Shown: piece after piece, positions 1 through 7,776 of the stretch
Layout: each line of letters starts with the position of its first letter
Numbering within the stretch: the stretch's first letter is position 1
NCBI GenBank assembly: GCA_030692375.1
Contig: JAUYCD010000194.1
Location: forward strand, 1 to 36,499
Direction: 5' to 3'
Origin: Candidatus Latescibacter sp.
GTDB taxonomy: Bacteria > Latescibacterota > Latescibacteria > Latescibacterales > Latescibacteraceae
DNA: 36,499 bases
Notes under the pieces: model-generated
The model's input: only the letters and a program-made list of their open reading frames with translations
Databases searched by the model: none
Told to the model about the DNA's origin: nothing
Program-made: the position numbers and the translations under genes

Positions 1-55
1 GAAACGTCAAACTGTATACCTTGGAATCCGGAACCGAATTCTGTAAGGAGGCCCT

Positions 56-1645
56 GTGGCTGGTCCAATAATTAGGGAACAATGGGGTTCCCGTATCGGT
101 GTCATTCTCGCGGTGGCAGGCTCCGCCATCGGGTTGGGAAACTTCCTGCGGTTCCCGGTCCAGGCGGCGCAAAACGGCGGCGGGGCATTCATGATACCCT
201 ATTTTGTTTCTCTCGTGCTCCTGGGATTCCCGCTCATGCTCATCGAGTGGACCCTGGGGCGTTACGGCGGGCTGCATGGGTATGGCACCGCCCCCTCTAT
301 TTTTGCGGTGGCGACCCGCAACCATTTTCTCAAATATTTCGGGGTGGTCGGAATCTTTGTCCCGCTGGTCATTTTCATCTACTATACTTATGTGGAATCG
401 TGGCTTCTGGGATTCGCGTTTCAGTCGCTGTTCGGCTCTGTCATGAGCGCCGCAGCGGACGGCTCCACCATGAAGTCATATCTCCTCGCTTATCAGGGGA
501 TTCTCCAAAACTCCTGGTTCAGTGGTCTTGGCACCGCTTATATTTTCTTTCTCATCACATTTGCGCTCAATTTCTGGATCATCTACATGGGCGTCCAGAA
601 AGGCATCGAATTTTTTTCCAAGATTGCCCTCCCGTTCCTGGTGCTGCTCGGGATTATCATCATGATCCGGGTGGTGACCCTGGGTGCGCCCACCATCGGC
701 CATCCGGACTGGAATATATTGAATGGCCTCGGCTACCTGTGGAATCCGGACCTCTCCAGCCTGAAAAATCCCAAGGTATGGATGGCCGCCGCCGGCCAGG
801 TATTCTTCACCCTGTCGGTCGGCCAGGGAATCATCCTCACCTATGCCAGCTATCTGAACCGTAAGGACGATGTCACTCTGAACAGCCTGAGCTCCGCCAG
901 CATTAACGAGTTTGCCGAAATTATTCTCGGCGGGTCCATCGTGATTCCGGCGGCGTTCATGTTCATGGGTCCGGGTAGTATGGGGGAAATTGCACACAGC
1001 GGTTCTTTCAACCTCGGCTTTGTGACCATGCCCCAGATATTCGCCCACATGCACGCCGGATGGTTCTTTGCATTCCTCTGGTTTGTCATGCTGTTTTTCG
1101 CCGGGGCCACCAGCTCGATTTCCATGCTGCAGCCGGCGGTGGCCTTTGTGGACGAGGAATTCAAAACCGGCCGTAAAAAAGCCACCCTGTACATTCTTGT
1201 TTTTTGTTTCCTCGCCTGCCAGGGAGTTATTTTCGGCATTTCTCATGGCGTCATCGATGAACTAGACTTCTGGGGAGGAACATTCGGCCTGGTATTGTTC
1301 GGGTTTGCGGAGGTCATTATCTTCGGCTGGATATTCGGTATCGACCGCGCCTGGAAAGAAACTCATTTCGGCGCCGACATCCGGGTTCCCCGGATATTCA
1401 AATTTGTGATCAAGTATATCACGTCAACGATTCTGTTTGTGATCCTGGTTGCCTGGACTTTCCAGATGGCTATTCCGATGCTTTCCATGAAAGATGTTCC
1501 GCCGGAAAACCGTATCTGGGTAATCGGAACAAGGGTTTTTATCATAACGTTCATTCTGGTTCTTACCGCTCTGGTGTACCATGCCTGGCGTAAAAGGGAA
1601 CTGCCGGATAAAGACAATGAAATTGACAGGGAGCTGGCCGGATGA
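56..1645 (+). CDS. NSS-family sodium-dependent amino-acid symporter, MetP type
   Basis: This 529-residue polytopic membrane protein belongs to the neurotransmitter:sodium symporter (SNF/NSS) family, which uses the Na+ gradient to import amino acids. The start is GTG, with a TAAGGAG Shine-Dalgarno at 44-50 five bases upstream. The N-terminal segment GSAIGLGNFLRFP followed by QNGGGAFMIPY is the unwound first helix plus the Na+/substrate-binding signature of the family. Hydrophobic segments continue to about residue 515, consistent with 11-12 spans, and the tail is short and charged. It overlaps by 4 bases (ATGA) a 35-residue single-span ORF, the arrangement of MetP-MetS type transporters, so the two should be co-translated. 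The substrate cannot be read from sequence; methionine/alanine is suggested only by the MetS-like partner. Family call is secure, specificity is not. Confidence 0.93.
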   Translation: MAGPIIREQWGSRIGVILAVAGSAIGLGNFLRFPVQAAQNGGGAFMIPYFVSLVLLGFPLMLIEWTLGRYGGLHGYGTAPSIFAVATRNHFLKYFGVVGIFVPLVIFIYYTYVESWLLGFAFQSLFGSVMSAAADGSTMKSYLLAYQGILQNSWFSGLGTAYIFFLITFALNFWIIYMGVQKGIEFFSKIALPFLVLLGIIIMIRVVTLGAPTIGHPDWNILNGLGYLWNPDLSSLKNPKVWMAAAGQVFFTLSVGQGIILTYASYLNRKDDVTLNSLSSASINEFAEIILGGSIVIPAAFMFMGPGSMGEIAHSGSFNLGFVTMPQIFAHMHAGWFFAFLWFVMLFFAGATSSISMLQPAVAFVDEEFKTGRKKATLYILVFCFLACQGVIFGISHGVIDELDFWGGTFGLVLFGFAEVIIFGWIFGIDRAWKETHFGADIRVPRIFKFVIKYITSTILFVILVAWTFQMAIPMLSMKDVPPENRIWVIGTRVFIITFILVLTALVYHAWRKRELPDKDNEIDRELAG

Positions 1646-1749
1646 CTATTGGCGGATGGATAATGTTGGTAGTATCCTGGGGTATCATTCTGAGTGTGGT
1701 AATTTTTTGTTTTGCCACCATGTTCAAGGTAGAAAAAAACCGGAAATAA
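1642..1749 (+). CDS. MetS-like small subunit of the NSS transporter (35 aa)
   Basis: This tiny ORF begins at an ATG overlapping the transporter stop codon (ATGA) and encodes 35 residues. The protein begins MTIGGWIMLVVSWGIILSVV, continues hydrophobic to about residue 27, and ends in a basic tail (KVEKNRK). That is one transmembrane helix with an N-out/C-in charge pattern. In the MetPS transporter of Corynebacterium and its relatives, a similarly short one-span protein (MetS) is encoded directly after the NSS subunit and is needed for transport. Identical position, size and topology support the same role here. The TAA stop lies at the left edge of a C-rich repeat. The evidence is context plus hydropathy; no catalytic motif exists to check. 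Confidence 0.8.
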   Translation: MTIGGWIMLVVSWGIILSVVIFCFATMFKVEKNRK

Positions 1750-1866
1750 ATCCCCCTGTCACCTTTGGTGACATCCCCCTTGCTAAGGGGGATAAAAGAT
1801 AGGTGGCGTATAAGCTCTTTTAACCCCCTTCGATAAGGGGGTCGGCGCATTTGCGCCGGGGGGATC
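1748..1866. repeat. C/G-rich dispersed repeat, stand-alone copy
   Basis: Ends are AAATCCCCC on the left and GGGGGGATC on the right. The interior has three small hairpins: CCCCCTTGCTAAGGGGG, CCCCCTTCGATAAGGGGG and GGCGCATTTGCGCC. The same plan recurs at 4221-4330 and 21309-21414. Here it sits alone between the convergent metS-like and asmA-like genes, so the hairpins could also serve as a two-way transcription stop; that role is inference. Confidence 0.8.
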
Positions 1867-1870
1867 TCTT

Positions 1871-4054
1871 TCACCGAAACAATTTATCAAGTATTTTTTT
1901 CCCCTGTTCACGAAGTTTATCATTCTGCTTGTTCAAAAACTTCTCCGCTTCATTCCTCAGTTTGTCCTGCACTTCCTTCCGTGTACGGGAGGAATCGATC
2001 CGGAAGGATGGAGATTGGAGGGTCCCGGTTGCAGTGAGATACAACTGCGGGACTGTCCCGGACGAAAAGATGCTGCCAAGGTCTCCGAGTTTGTTTTGGG
2101 TGGCGAGGTTTGCCGCCGCTCTGTTGAGTTTGAACGCGATGTCATAGTTCACCGTGGCGTCATATCCGGTGCTGCCGGAAACAGTCATATCACCATACTG
2201 TGTCCGGAACAGGAGGTCCGGGGTGGTTATCCGGCGGTTCTCGAAGCTGAATGTAGTTGACGCATTACCGAAATTCAGCGTGTCGAAGTTAAGAAACCGA
2301 AGTGTCTGACCTAACTTCCTGGTGAAATCCCAGTTTACAAACTGGCCGTTCTCGATGCTTGCCGAGCCAGCCCCTTTAAGGTTGTTCAGGAATGAAACCG
2401 AGTCCATGCCTGCGCCGCTGAAAGCAAGGGAACAGGAAACCAGGCCCCGGAAATTGTCTCCCGCGCCGAAGAATGAGGAGACGAATGGTTCGACGTTCAT
2501 TTTTTTCAGATCGAAAGCCCCGTTATACCGAACATTGTCAGGATTAGAGAAATTAATAACCGTCTTCCCGGCGAGTTTTCCCTCGTATGCAGCCAGGTCC
2601 AGTCCGGACAGCTCGAGAATCCAGTTTTTCATAACCAGGCGCCCCTTCACCGCATCGGCCTTGAGCCTGCCGAATATAATTGTGTTCAGCATGAGCGTGG
2701 CATCGGCTTCCAGGTTGGGGGGAACCGGCAGGTTCTTCAGCGGTTTTTCCAAATCCCAGGGCTTGAGGACAGGTGTCTTCTTGTCAAGTATCACCATGTC
2801 ATTGATGTCGATAAGACGGGAAACCAGGGCGCCTTTAAGGAAAGCGGGCTGCCGCTCTTTCGAAGGCAGGAGATTCATATAGCCTTCCAGCCGGCCGTTC
2901 AGAGCGAAATCGGATTTCCCGGTTTGAAATGCCAGGTTCTCCAGGGTAATAGTCTGAGGTGAGAGGCGGAGAGAGCCGTTTATCAAAAGCGTGTTTCTCA
3001 AAACCCTGGAGGGGGGAAGAGAGAGCGCTTTCAGTGCGATACTGCCGTTCATCTCCATGCTCTGGGGGAGCGAAGGCGTTCCCGCCGCCGACAGATTGAA
3101 TGATGCTCCTCCCCTGAGGCCGCTTGTGCGGAAAGCGGGCAGGGCATCTGCCAGATCATCCATGCGGATGTTCCCGCTGGTTATCAGCGCAACCACCGGC
3201 TTTTCCAGGTAATTCGACACCGTGCCCGAAAGAGTTAAATTTGAGCCGCCGAGCTTTTTTGTTTCGATGGTAAATGCGATGTTCTTCCAGTTGGAGATTT
3301 TTCCGGTGAGAGACAACGGCAGACCATTCACCTCAATATCCCCTCGGGAGAGAGAAAGATCCCCTTCAGCCGCATCGCCGCTCAGTATATGGGTAAAAGC
3401 CAGCCTTACACCGGTAAGGGGCTTTTTCCCCGCGCCGGGAGTAAATGATATGTTTTTTATATTAAGCTTTCCGCTCGTCAGTATGTTTTTCAGGTCACTG
3501 CTGAGCCGGAGCGAAAGCTTTTGGGAAATGCCTTCCAGGATAACCTGGGAGTTGCTTTCCTCGTTCAGTATGGCCAGTTTGCCTTCGCTGATACGGAGGG
3601 AGCGAAGGGTAATCGGCAGAGGCAGAGCGGGGGGACCGGCTGTTTTTGACTGTGAAGAATCGGAAAATGCAGGAAAATTGGAGCTTTTGTCCCGACGGGT
3701 GAGCAGGGTTATATGCGGAGTTTCAACATCCAGGGAACGTATCTCCACCTGACTGTGAAAGAGCGGCAGGAAACGTACATGAATCCTGACCGACTTTGCC
3801 GCTGCGAGAGGGGGTTCTCCCGGAAGGGCGGGACCGATGGTAATGTCATCCACCTGCACGGCTGGTATACCGAGGATGGAGAGCCTGACCTTTCCGATGG
3901 TAACCGGCATGTGCACTGCCTTCGAAGTGCTCTCCTCCACGATTTTCCGTAACCTTTCCCCGGGAAAAAGGATAATCGCCAGGAAAGCGGCGATGACGAT
4001 GATTCCCGCCAGTCCGGCGAAAACACCCGGCAAGATTTTTATTCGTTTTGTCAA
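1871..4054 (-). CDS. AsmA-family envelope protein
   Basis: A 727-residue protein with one N-terminal membrane anchor (about residues 9-30) followed by a long beta-rich periplasmic region. AsmA family members are inner-membrane-anchored proteins related to TamB/YhdP that affect outer-membrane assembly or lipid traffic. The N-terminal part (ESTSKAVHMPVTIGKVRLS) matches the usual AsmA opening, and the C-terminal third, around the LKGAGSASIENGQFVNWD segment, is typical of the AsmA C-terminal domain. The start is TTG at 4054-4052, chosen because GGAGG lies 8 bases upstream (4063-4067) and no better ATG exists. The C-terminus is lysine/arginine rich. It is transcribed alone, convergent with the transporter pair. 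Substrate and partners are unknown. Confidence 0.85.
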   Translation of the reverse strand: MTKRIKILPGVFAGLAGIIVIAAFLAIILFPGERLRKIVEESTSKAVHMPVTIGKVRLSILGIPAVQVDDITIGPALPGEPPLAAAKSVRIHVRFLPLFHSQVEIRSLDVETPHITLLTRRDKSSNFPAFSDSSQSKTAGPPALPLPITLRSLRISEGKLAILNEESNSQVILEGISQKLSLRLSSDLKNILTSGKLNIKNISFTPGAGKKPLTGVRLAFTHILSGDAAEGDLSLSRGDIEVNGLPLSLTGKISNWKNIAFTIETKKLGGSNLTLSGTVSNYLEKPVVALITSGNIRMDDLADALPAFRTSGLRGGASFNLSAAGTPSLPQSMEMNGSIALKALSLPPSRVLRNTLLINGSLRLSPQTITLENLAFQTGKSDFALNGRLEGYMNLLPSKERQPAFLKGALVSRLIDINDMVILDKKTPVLKPWDLEKPLKNLPVPPNLEADATLMLNTIIFGRLKADAVKGRLVMKNWILELSGLDLAAYEGKLAGKTVINFSNPDNVRYNGAFDLKKMNVEPFVSSFFGAGDNFRGLVSCSLAFSGAGMDSVSFLNNLKGAGSASIENGQFVNWDFTRKLGQTLRFLNFDTLNFGNASTTFSFENRRITTPDLLFRTQYGDMTVSGSTGYDATVNYDIAFKLNRAAANLATQNKLGDLGSIFSSGTVPQLYLTATGTLQSPSFRIDSSRTRKEVQDKLRNEAEKFLNKQNDKLREQGKKILDKLFR

Positions 4055-4091
4055 GGAGCGATCCTCCGGTGAAAATCTTTATGCCAAAAAG

Positions 4092-4406
4092 GACGTATAA
4101 ACCCTGGCCATCCCCCAGATATTTGAATCAATATTTTGTAACTCTTTATGATGCTTATCGTTCCAAGAGAATATATTTATGAAAATATTCTTGGGTTCAT
4201 GCAAGTCCTCTTGAAGAACGAATCCCCCCTGTCCTTCGGACATCCCCCCTTATTAAGGGGGGAATCATGTTGGCAGGTTGCTTTTACCCCCTTAATAAGG
4301 GGGTCGCCGCTTTATGCGGCGGGGGGATTTTGTCTAAAGAGCAGATAAGTGATATGGCATATTTATCGCCGAATAAAAAATGGGGGATGTCCAGGACGTA
4401 TAAACC
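4092..4406. mobile_element. MITE-like element, copy 1, with flanking direct repeats
   Basis: The element proper runs 4104-4394. Its left end is CTGGCCATCCCCC and its right end GGGGGATGTCCAG, an inverted repeat with one mismatch. It is flanked on both sides by the same 12 bases, GACGTATAAACC (4092-4103 and 4395-4406), which fits a target-site duplication. It has no coding capacity. A second copy at 21195-21478 shares both arms and the same internal C-rich repeat but has different flanks. It separates asmA from the histidine kinase gene. Confidence 0.75.
4221..4330. repeat. C/G-rich dispersed repeat nested in MITE copy 1
   Basis: Starts AATCCCCCCTGTC and ends GCGGCGGGGGGATTT. Inner hairpins are CCCCCCTTATTAAGGGGGG, CCCCCTTAATAAGGGGG and GCCGCTTTATGCGGC. 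It is nearly identical to 21309-21414 and related to the free copy at 1748-1866. It occupies the same internal site in both MITE-like copies. Confidence 0.8.
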
Positions 4407-4409
4407 AGA

Positions 4410-4438
4410 TTGCACTTCCCCTGATTCTTTGATATATT
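4410..4438 (+). promoter_or_regulatory. candidate sigma70-type promoter for the histidine kinase operon
   Basis: TTGCAC at 4410-4415, a 17-base spacer, then TATATT at 4433-4438. It lies just downstream of the MITE-like element and would give a leader of roughly 130 bases before the GTG at 4579. Prediction by eye only. Confidence 0.4.
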
Positions 4439-4578
4439 AAAAAAAATCCACAAAACGAGTATGATACTGAAACCGATTATGCGGGCAGCATGTTCCTGCT
4501 TGCTACGGTTATATACAATATTTTTTACCGGTAACAAAGAATCCAAATCGGTTTTATAAAAATACGGGAAGAATTATC

Positions 4579-7191
4579 GTGGCAGATCTATCATTTCTCA
4601 TCATCTCGAACGATCAAGAATCTCTTGATCTGGTCGGGAAAAAACTAACCGAAATGGGTTATGAGATATCTGTAGCCAAATCCGTTGAAGAAGCGACGCA
4701 GTTAATCCAGGCCAAAAATTTCGATTTTGCGGTGGTGGACATATCCGGGAAAGATTACTCCGGTGTTGAAGTTCTGCGCAAGGTGATGGATATTCATGCG
4801 GTCAACGATATCATCGTGCTTACCGACCTTGAGAAGAAAAAGGAGGCGTTACGGATATTCGGCAGCGAGATCTGGGCGTATGTTGACAAACCGGTTGACC
4901 CGGATGAACTGGAAGTAATCGTGAACCGTATCGATGGTAACTCCTGCCTCAGAAAGGAAATTACCGATAAATCGCGGAGGCTTTCACACCTCGAAGCGCT
5001 TAACGAAATCGCCCGTGAGGCGCTGATAACTCGGGACGAGGACAGTTTCCTCTGGACTCTGGCCCGCATGATCAATGAGAGATTCAATTACTACAACGTG
5101 AATATGTTTCTCATGAACGAAACCCAGGACCGGGTGGTTCTGAAAGCTTTTGCGGGTGGGTTCGGCCAGGATTTTGTGGTCGGGTACAGCCTGGCGCTGG
5201 GGGAAGGATTAGTTGGGTGGGTAGCACAGAACCGTCAGAGCCTCATCATCGGAGATGTCAGAAAAGACCCCCGAAGAATTCAGGGATTTGCATTCGAGGA
5301 TCATGTACTTTCGGAGTTGGCGGTTCCGATCACCTTTGAAAACAAGCTGATGGGAGTTCTCCACACCGAATCGCTGGAGCTGAATGCCTTTTCGCTGGAT
5401 GATTTGATCACCCTGGAGACGATTGCCGACCAGATCTCACTATCTTTCGAGAAATCGCGCCTCTCCCATGAACTTATTGTTGCACACCAGCTGAGCGCCA
5501 CCATCAACGATTCGATGCCGGTCCCCATCGTCATCGTCGACCGTGAGTTGAAAATCGACTATGTAAACCGCACCTTCTATGAAATGTATGGGCTCAAGAG
5601 GGAAAGTTTCCTGAAAGAGCCGGTGCAGAATTTTTTTTCAAAAGACCTTGCTTCCATGTTGAATATGGAACAGGAACTGGCTGATGTGATGGAGACCGGT
5701 GTTTCGATTTCCCACACCAACATCCGGCATACCTCCCCCCAGCATCCCGAGAAAGTGATCACCATCTCTTTCTTCCGGGTGCAGGCAGGAGATTATCCGC
5801 GCGGAATGATCCTTATACAGGATGTAACTGATTATACCAAGAAAACCTACCAGCTATCCCTTCTCAGGGAAATCACTCTTGCCATGCAGGGGGTGCTTGA
5901 ACGGGACAAACTCCTCCACCTCATACTCACCTGTGTCACCGCCGGGTTTGCCATCGGATTCAATCGGGCGTTTCTCTTCCTGGTGGATAAGAAAAAGAAG
6001 GAGCTGCGCGGTATCATGGGGGTGGGGCCGACCTCGCAGGATGAAGCACACCGCATTTGGCATGAGCTGTCCAGCAATGCTCTGACTTTCGATAAATATC
6101 TGGATAACATCAACCATGGTATTATCGTCTCGGGCGGCGGGCTTCAGGATCAGATAGAGAGCATCGCAATCGATCTGGGGACGGCGAAGAATATCCTGAC
6201 CGAAACAGTGAACACCGGAAAATCGTTCCATATTGTTAATCCCTGGGAAAATCCCCTTGTGGATAATCAGATGAGCATGCTCATCATTTCCAGGGAGTTT
6301 GTATCCATACCGCTCATCGTAAAAAATGAAGTCATCGGGGTGCTTCTGGCAGATAATGCTTTTTCCGGACGGCCGATAACGGAGGACTCAATCGAGGTTC
6401 TCACCATGTTTGCCGCCCAGGCGGCGATAGCCATCGAAAACGCCGAGATCCTCAATGATCTGGAGGACAAGGTGAAAGAGCTCCAGAACGCCTATGTGGA
6501 GCTGGAAAAAGCCCAGGATATGATAATCCGGAATGAAAAGCTCGCCGCCATCGGAGAGGTAAGTGCACGTCTGGCGCATGAAATCCGTAACCCGCTGGCC
6601 ACCATAGGAGGATTCGCCAAATCCATCCAGAAAAAATACGATAACCGTGAACGCACCATCCGCAATGCCAACATCATTGTCGAGGAAGTCCATCGTCTCG
6701 AGCACATCCTCTCGAATGTGCTGGATTTCACTAAAATCGGCGTCCTCAAAAAGACTCCGGGAGATATCAATGATCTTATCCGGAAGACTCTGAGCACTAT
6801 GGAGGCGAATATTGTCTCCAACGGCGTGGTGGTTGTTCTGGATTTACCTGAGGACGGGCTTGCGGCTGAATTTGACGAGACCCAGATCAAACAGGTTTTG
6901 ATCAATGTGATTCAGAATTCGATTAATGCCATGCCTGAAGGCGGCGCCATCGAGATAAAATCATTCGATCTCAATAACGATATTCACATCGAGATCCGAG
7001 ACACCGGAGTCGGCATTCCCAAACAGTATCTGGAGGAAATATTTGAGCCGTTCTTCACCACCCGCGGAAATGGAACCGGCCTCGGTCTTTCCATATCCCA
7101 GCGTATCGTTCAGAATCACGGCGGTGTTTTTCAGATTACCAGCAAAGAAGGGGTCGGCACTACGGTGTCAATCAATCTTCCCAAAAAGTGA
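4579..7191 (+). CDS. hybrid sensor histidine kinase: receiver-GAF-PAS-GAF-HisKA-HATPase
   Basis: An 870-residue cytoplasmic sensor kinase with no transmembrane helix. Domains in order: receiver (about 5-120; phospho-acceptor Asp54, Thr82, Lys104), GAF (about 150-295), PAS (about 305-415), second GAF (about 430-635), a short coiled coil, HisKA (His667 in LAHEIRNP) and HATPase (N-box, Asp808 in DTGVGIP, EPFFTT, GTGLGL). All kinase boxes are intact. The N-terminal receiver has only part of the usual acidic pocket (SNDQE where DD is expected), so its magnesium site may be weakened. The receiver is at the N-terminus, so another kinase may phosphorylate it, and the GAF/PAS domains should bind small ligands or a cofactor. 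The start is GTG. It is followed 9 bases later by a single-domain response regulator, a likely partner. The signal is unknown. Confidence 0.92.
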   Translation: MADLSFLIISNDQESLDLVGKKLTEMGYEISVAKSVEEATQLIQAKNFDFAVVDISGKDYSGVEVLRKVMDIHAVNDIIVLTDLEKKKEALRIFGSEIWAYVDKPVDPDELEVIVNRIDGNSCLRKEITDKSRRLSHLEALNEIAREALITRDEDSFLWTLARMINERFNYYNVNMFLMNETQDRVVLKAFAGGFGQDFVVGYSLALGEGLVGWVAQNRQSLIIGDVRKDPRRIQGFAFEDHVLSELAVPITFENKLMGVLHTESLELNAFSLDDLITLETIADQISLSFEKSRLSHELIVAHQLSATINDSMPVPIVIVDRELKIDYVNRTFYEMYGLKRESFLKEPVQNFFSKDLASMLNMEQELADVMETGVSISHTNIRHTSPQHPEKVITISFFRVQAGDYPRGMILIQDVTDYTKKTYQLSLLREITLAMQGVLERDKLLHLILTCVTAGFAIGFNRAFLFLVDKKKKELRGIMGVGPTSQDEAHRIWHELSSNALTFDKYLDNINHGIIVSGGGLQDQIESIAIDLGTAKNILTETVNTGKSFHIVNPWENPLVDNQMSMLIISREFVSIPLIVKNEVIGVLLADNAFSGRPITEDSIEVLTMFAAQAAIAIENAEILNDLEDKVKELQNAYVELEKAQDMIIRNEKLAAIGEVSARLAHEIRNPLATIGGFAKSIQKKYDNRERTIRNANIIVEEVHRLEHILSNVLDFTKIGVLKKTPGDINDLIRKTLSTMEANIVSNGVVVVLDLPEDGLAAEFDETQIKQVLINVIQNSINAMPEGGAIEIKSFDLNNDIHIEIRDTGVGIPKQYLEEIFEPFFTTRGNGTGLGLSISQRIVQNHGGVFQITSKEGVGTTVSINLPKK

Positions 7192-7200
7192 GGCAGTACT

Positions 7201-7557
7201 ATGGAAAAAAAGAGAATTCTCGTTGTTGACGACGAAGTCAATCAGGGCCTTTTATATGAGCAGGAACTGACTGAAGAAGGATATCTGGTAGATGTGGCGA
7301 ATTCCGGTGAACGCGCGCTCCAGATGATCAAGAGTAAAAAATATGATCTGGTGATACTGGATATCGGAATGCCCGCCATGGACGGTTTGGAGACGCTGGG
7401 AAAGATGCTCAGCATGGATAACAAGCTCCCGGTCATTCTCAACACCGCATATCCTTCCTATAAGGACAACTTCATGAGCTGGGCCGCCGATGCTTATGTC
7501 GTCAAGTCATCCGACCTTGCCGAGCTCAAAGAAAAAATAAAGAAATCGCTTGCATAA
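7201..7557 (+). CDS. single-domain response regulator
   Basis: A 118-residue stand-alone receiver domain, the full CheY/Spo0F length, with no output domain. The conserved residues are all present: Asp10-Asp11 (magnesium pocket), phospho-acceptor Asp54 in VILDIGMP, Thr82 and Lys102. It lies 9 bases after the histidine kinase gene, so the pair is probably an operon and a phosphotransfer unit. Because it has no DNA-binding or enzymatic output, it likely acts as a relay or through protein contact. Possible targets include the N-terminal receiver of the adjacent kinase or a distant phosphotransfer protein; this is inference. Confidence 0.93.
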   Translation: MEKKRILVVDDEVNQGLLYEQELTEEGYLVDVANSGERALQMIKSKKYDLVILDIGMPAMDGLETLGKMLSMDNKLPVILNTAYPSYKDNFMSWAADAYVVKSSDLAELKEKIKKSLA

Positions 7558-7571
7558 TTGAATAGGACATA

Positions 7572-7719
7572 AATAATTGCGCATGTTTTGAGTGTTTAGA
7601 TCCTGAAACGAGTTCAGGATGACACGTGTCATGCCGAACTTGTTGCCGCTTCGCGGTAACGATGAAAGCGCAGCGCATCTTTTAGCAACCGTTTCGGCAT
7701 CTATTTTGAAAAGAAACGC
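7572..7719. repeat. dispersed REP-like repeat, copy with an internal insertion
   Basis: Contains two back-to-back palindromes: GATCCTGAAACGAGTTCAGGAT, read in two halves at 7600-7621, and a GCCGAACTTGTT/GTTTCGGCAT pair. About 45 bases beginning GCCGCTTCGCGG are inserted in the loop of the second palindrome relative to the copy at 15600-15700. Homology with that copy runs outward on both sides. A third, inverted copy is at about 20976-21034. Confidence 0.75.
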
Positions 7720-7776
7720 AATAAAATATGTCGTCATGTAAAAACAGGATATCTATTCTGCAACATGGAGGAATGT

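Noticed and set aside
476-1246. Long minus-strand open frame opposite the NSS transporter
   Set aside because: It is the antisense shadow of a gene with clear family motifs; it has no RBS and low-complexity composition.
4334-4546. Minus-strand 70-codon frame upstream of the kinase
   Set aside because: Composed partly of the MITE-like arm; no RBS and no family resemblance.
7507-7737. Minus-strand 76-codon frame with VILNSFQDLN-type sequence
   Set aside because: It is the translation of a dispersed REP-like repeat; the same peptide appears at 15.6 kb for the same reason.
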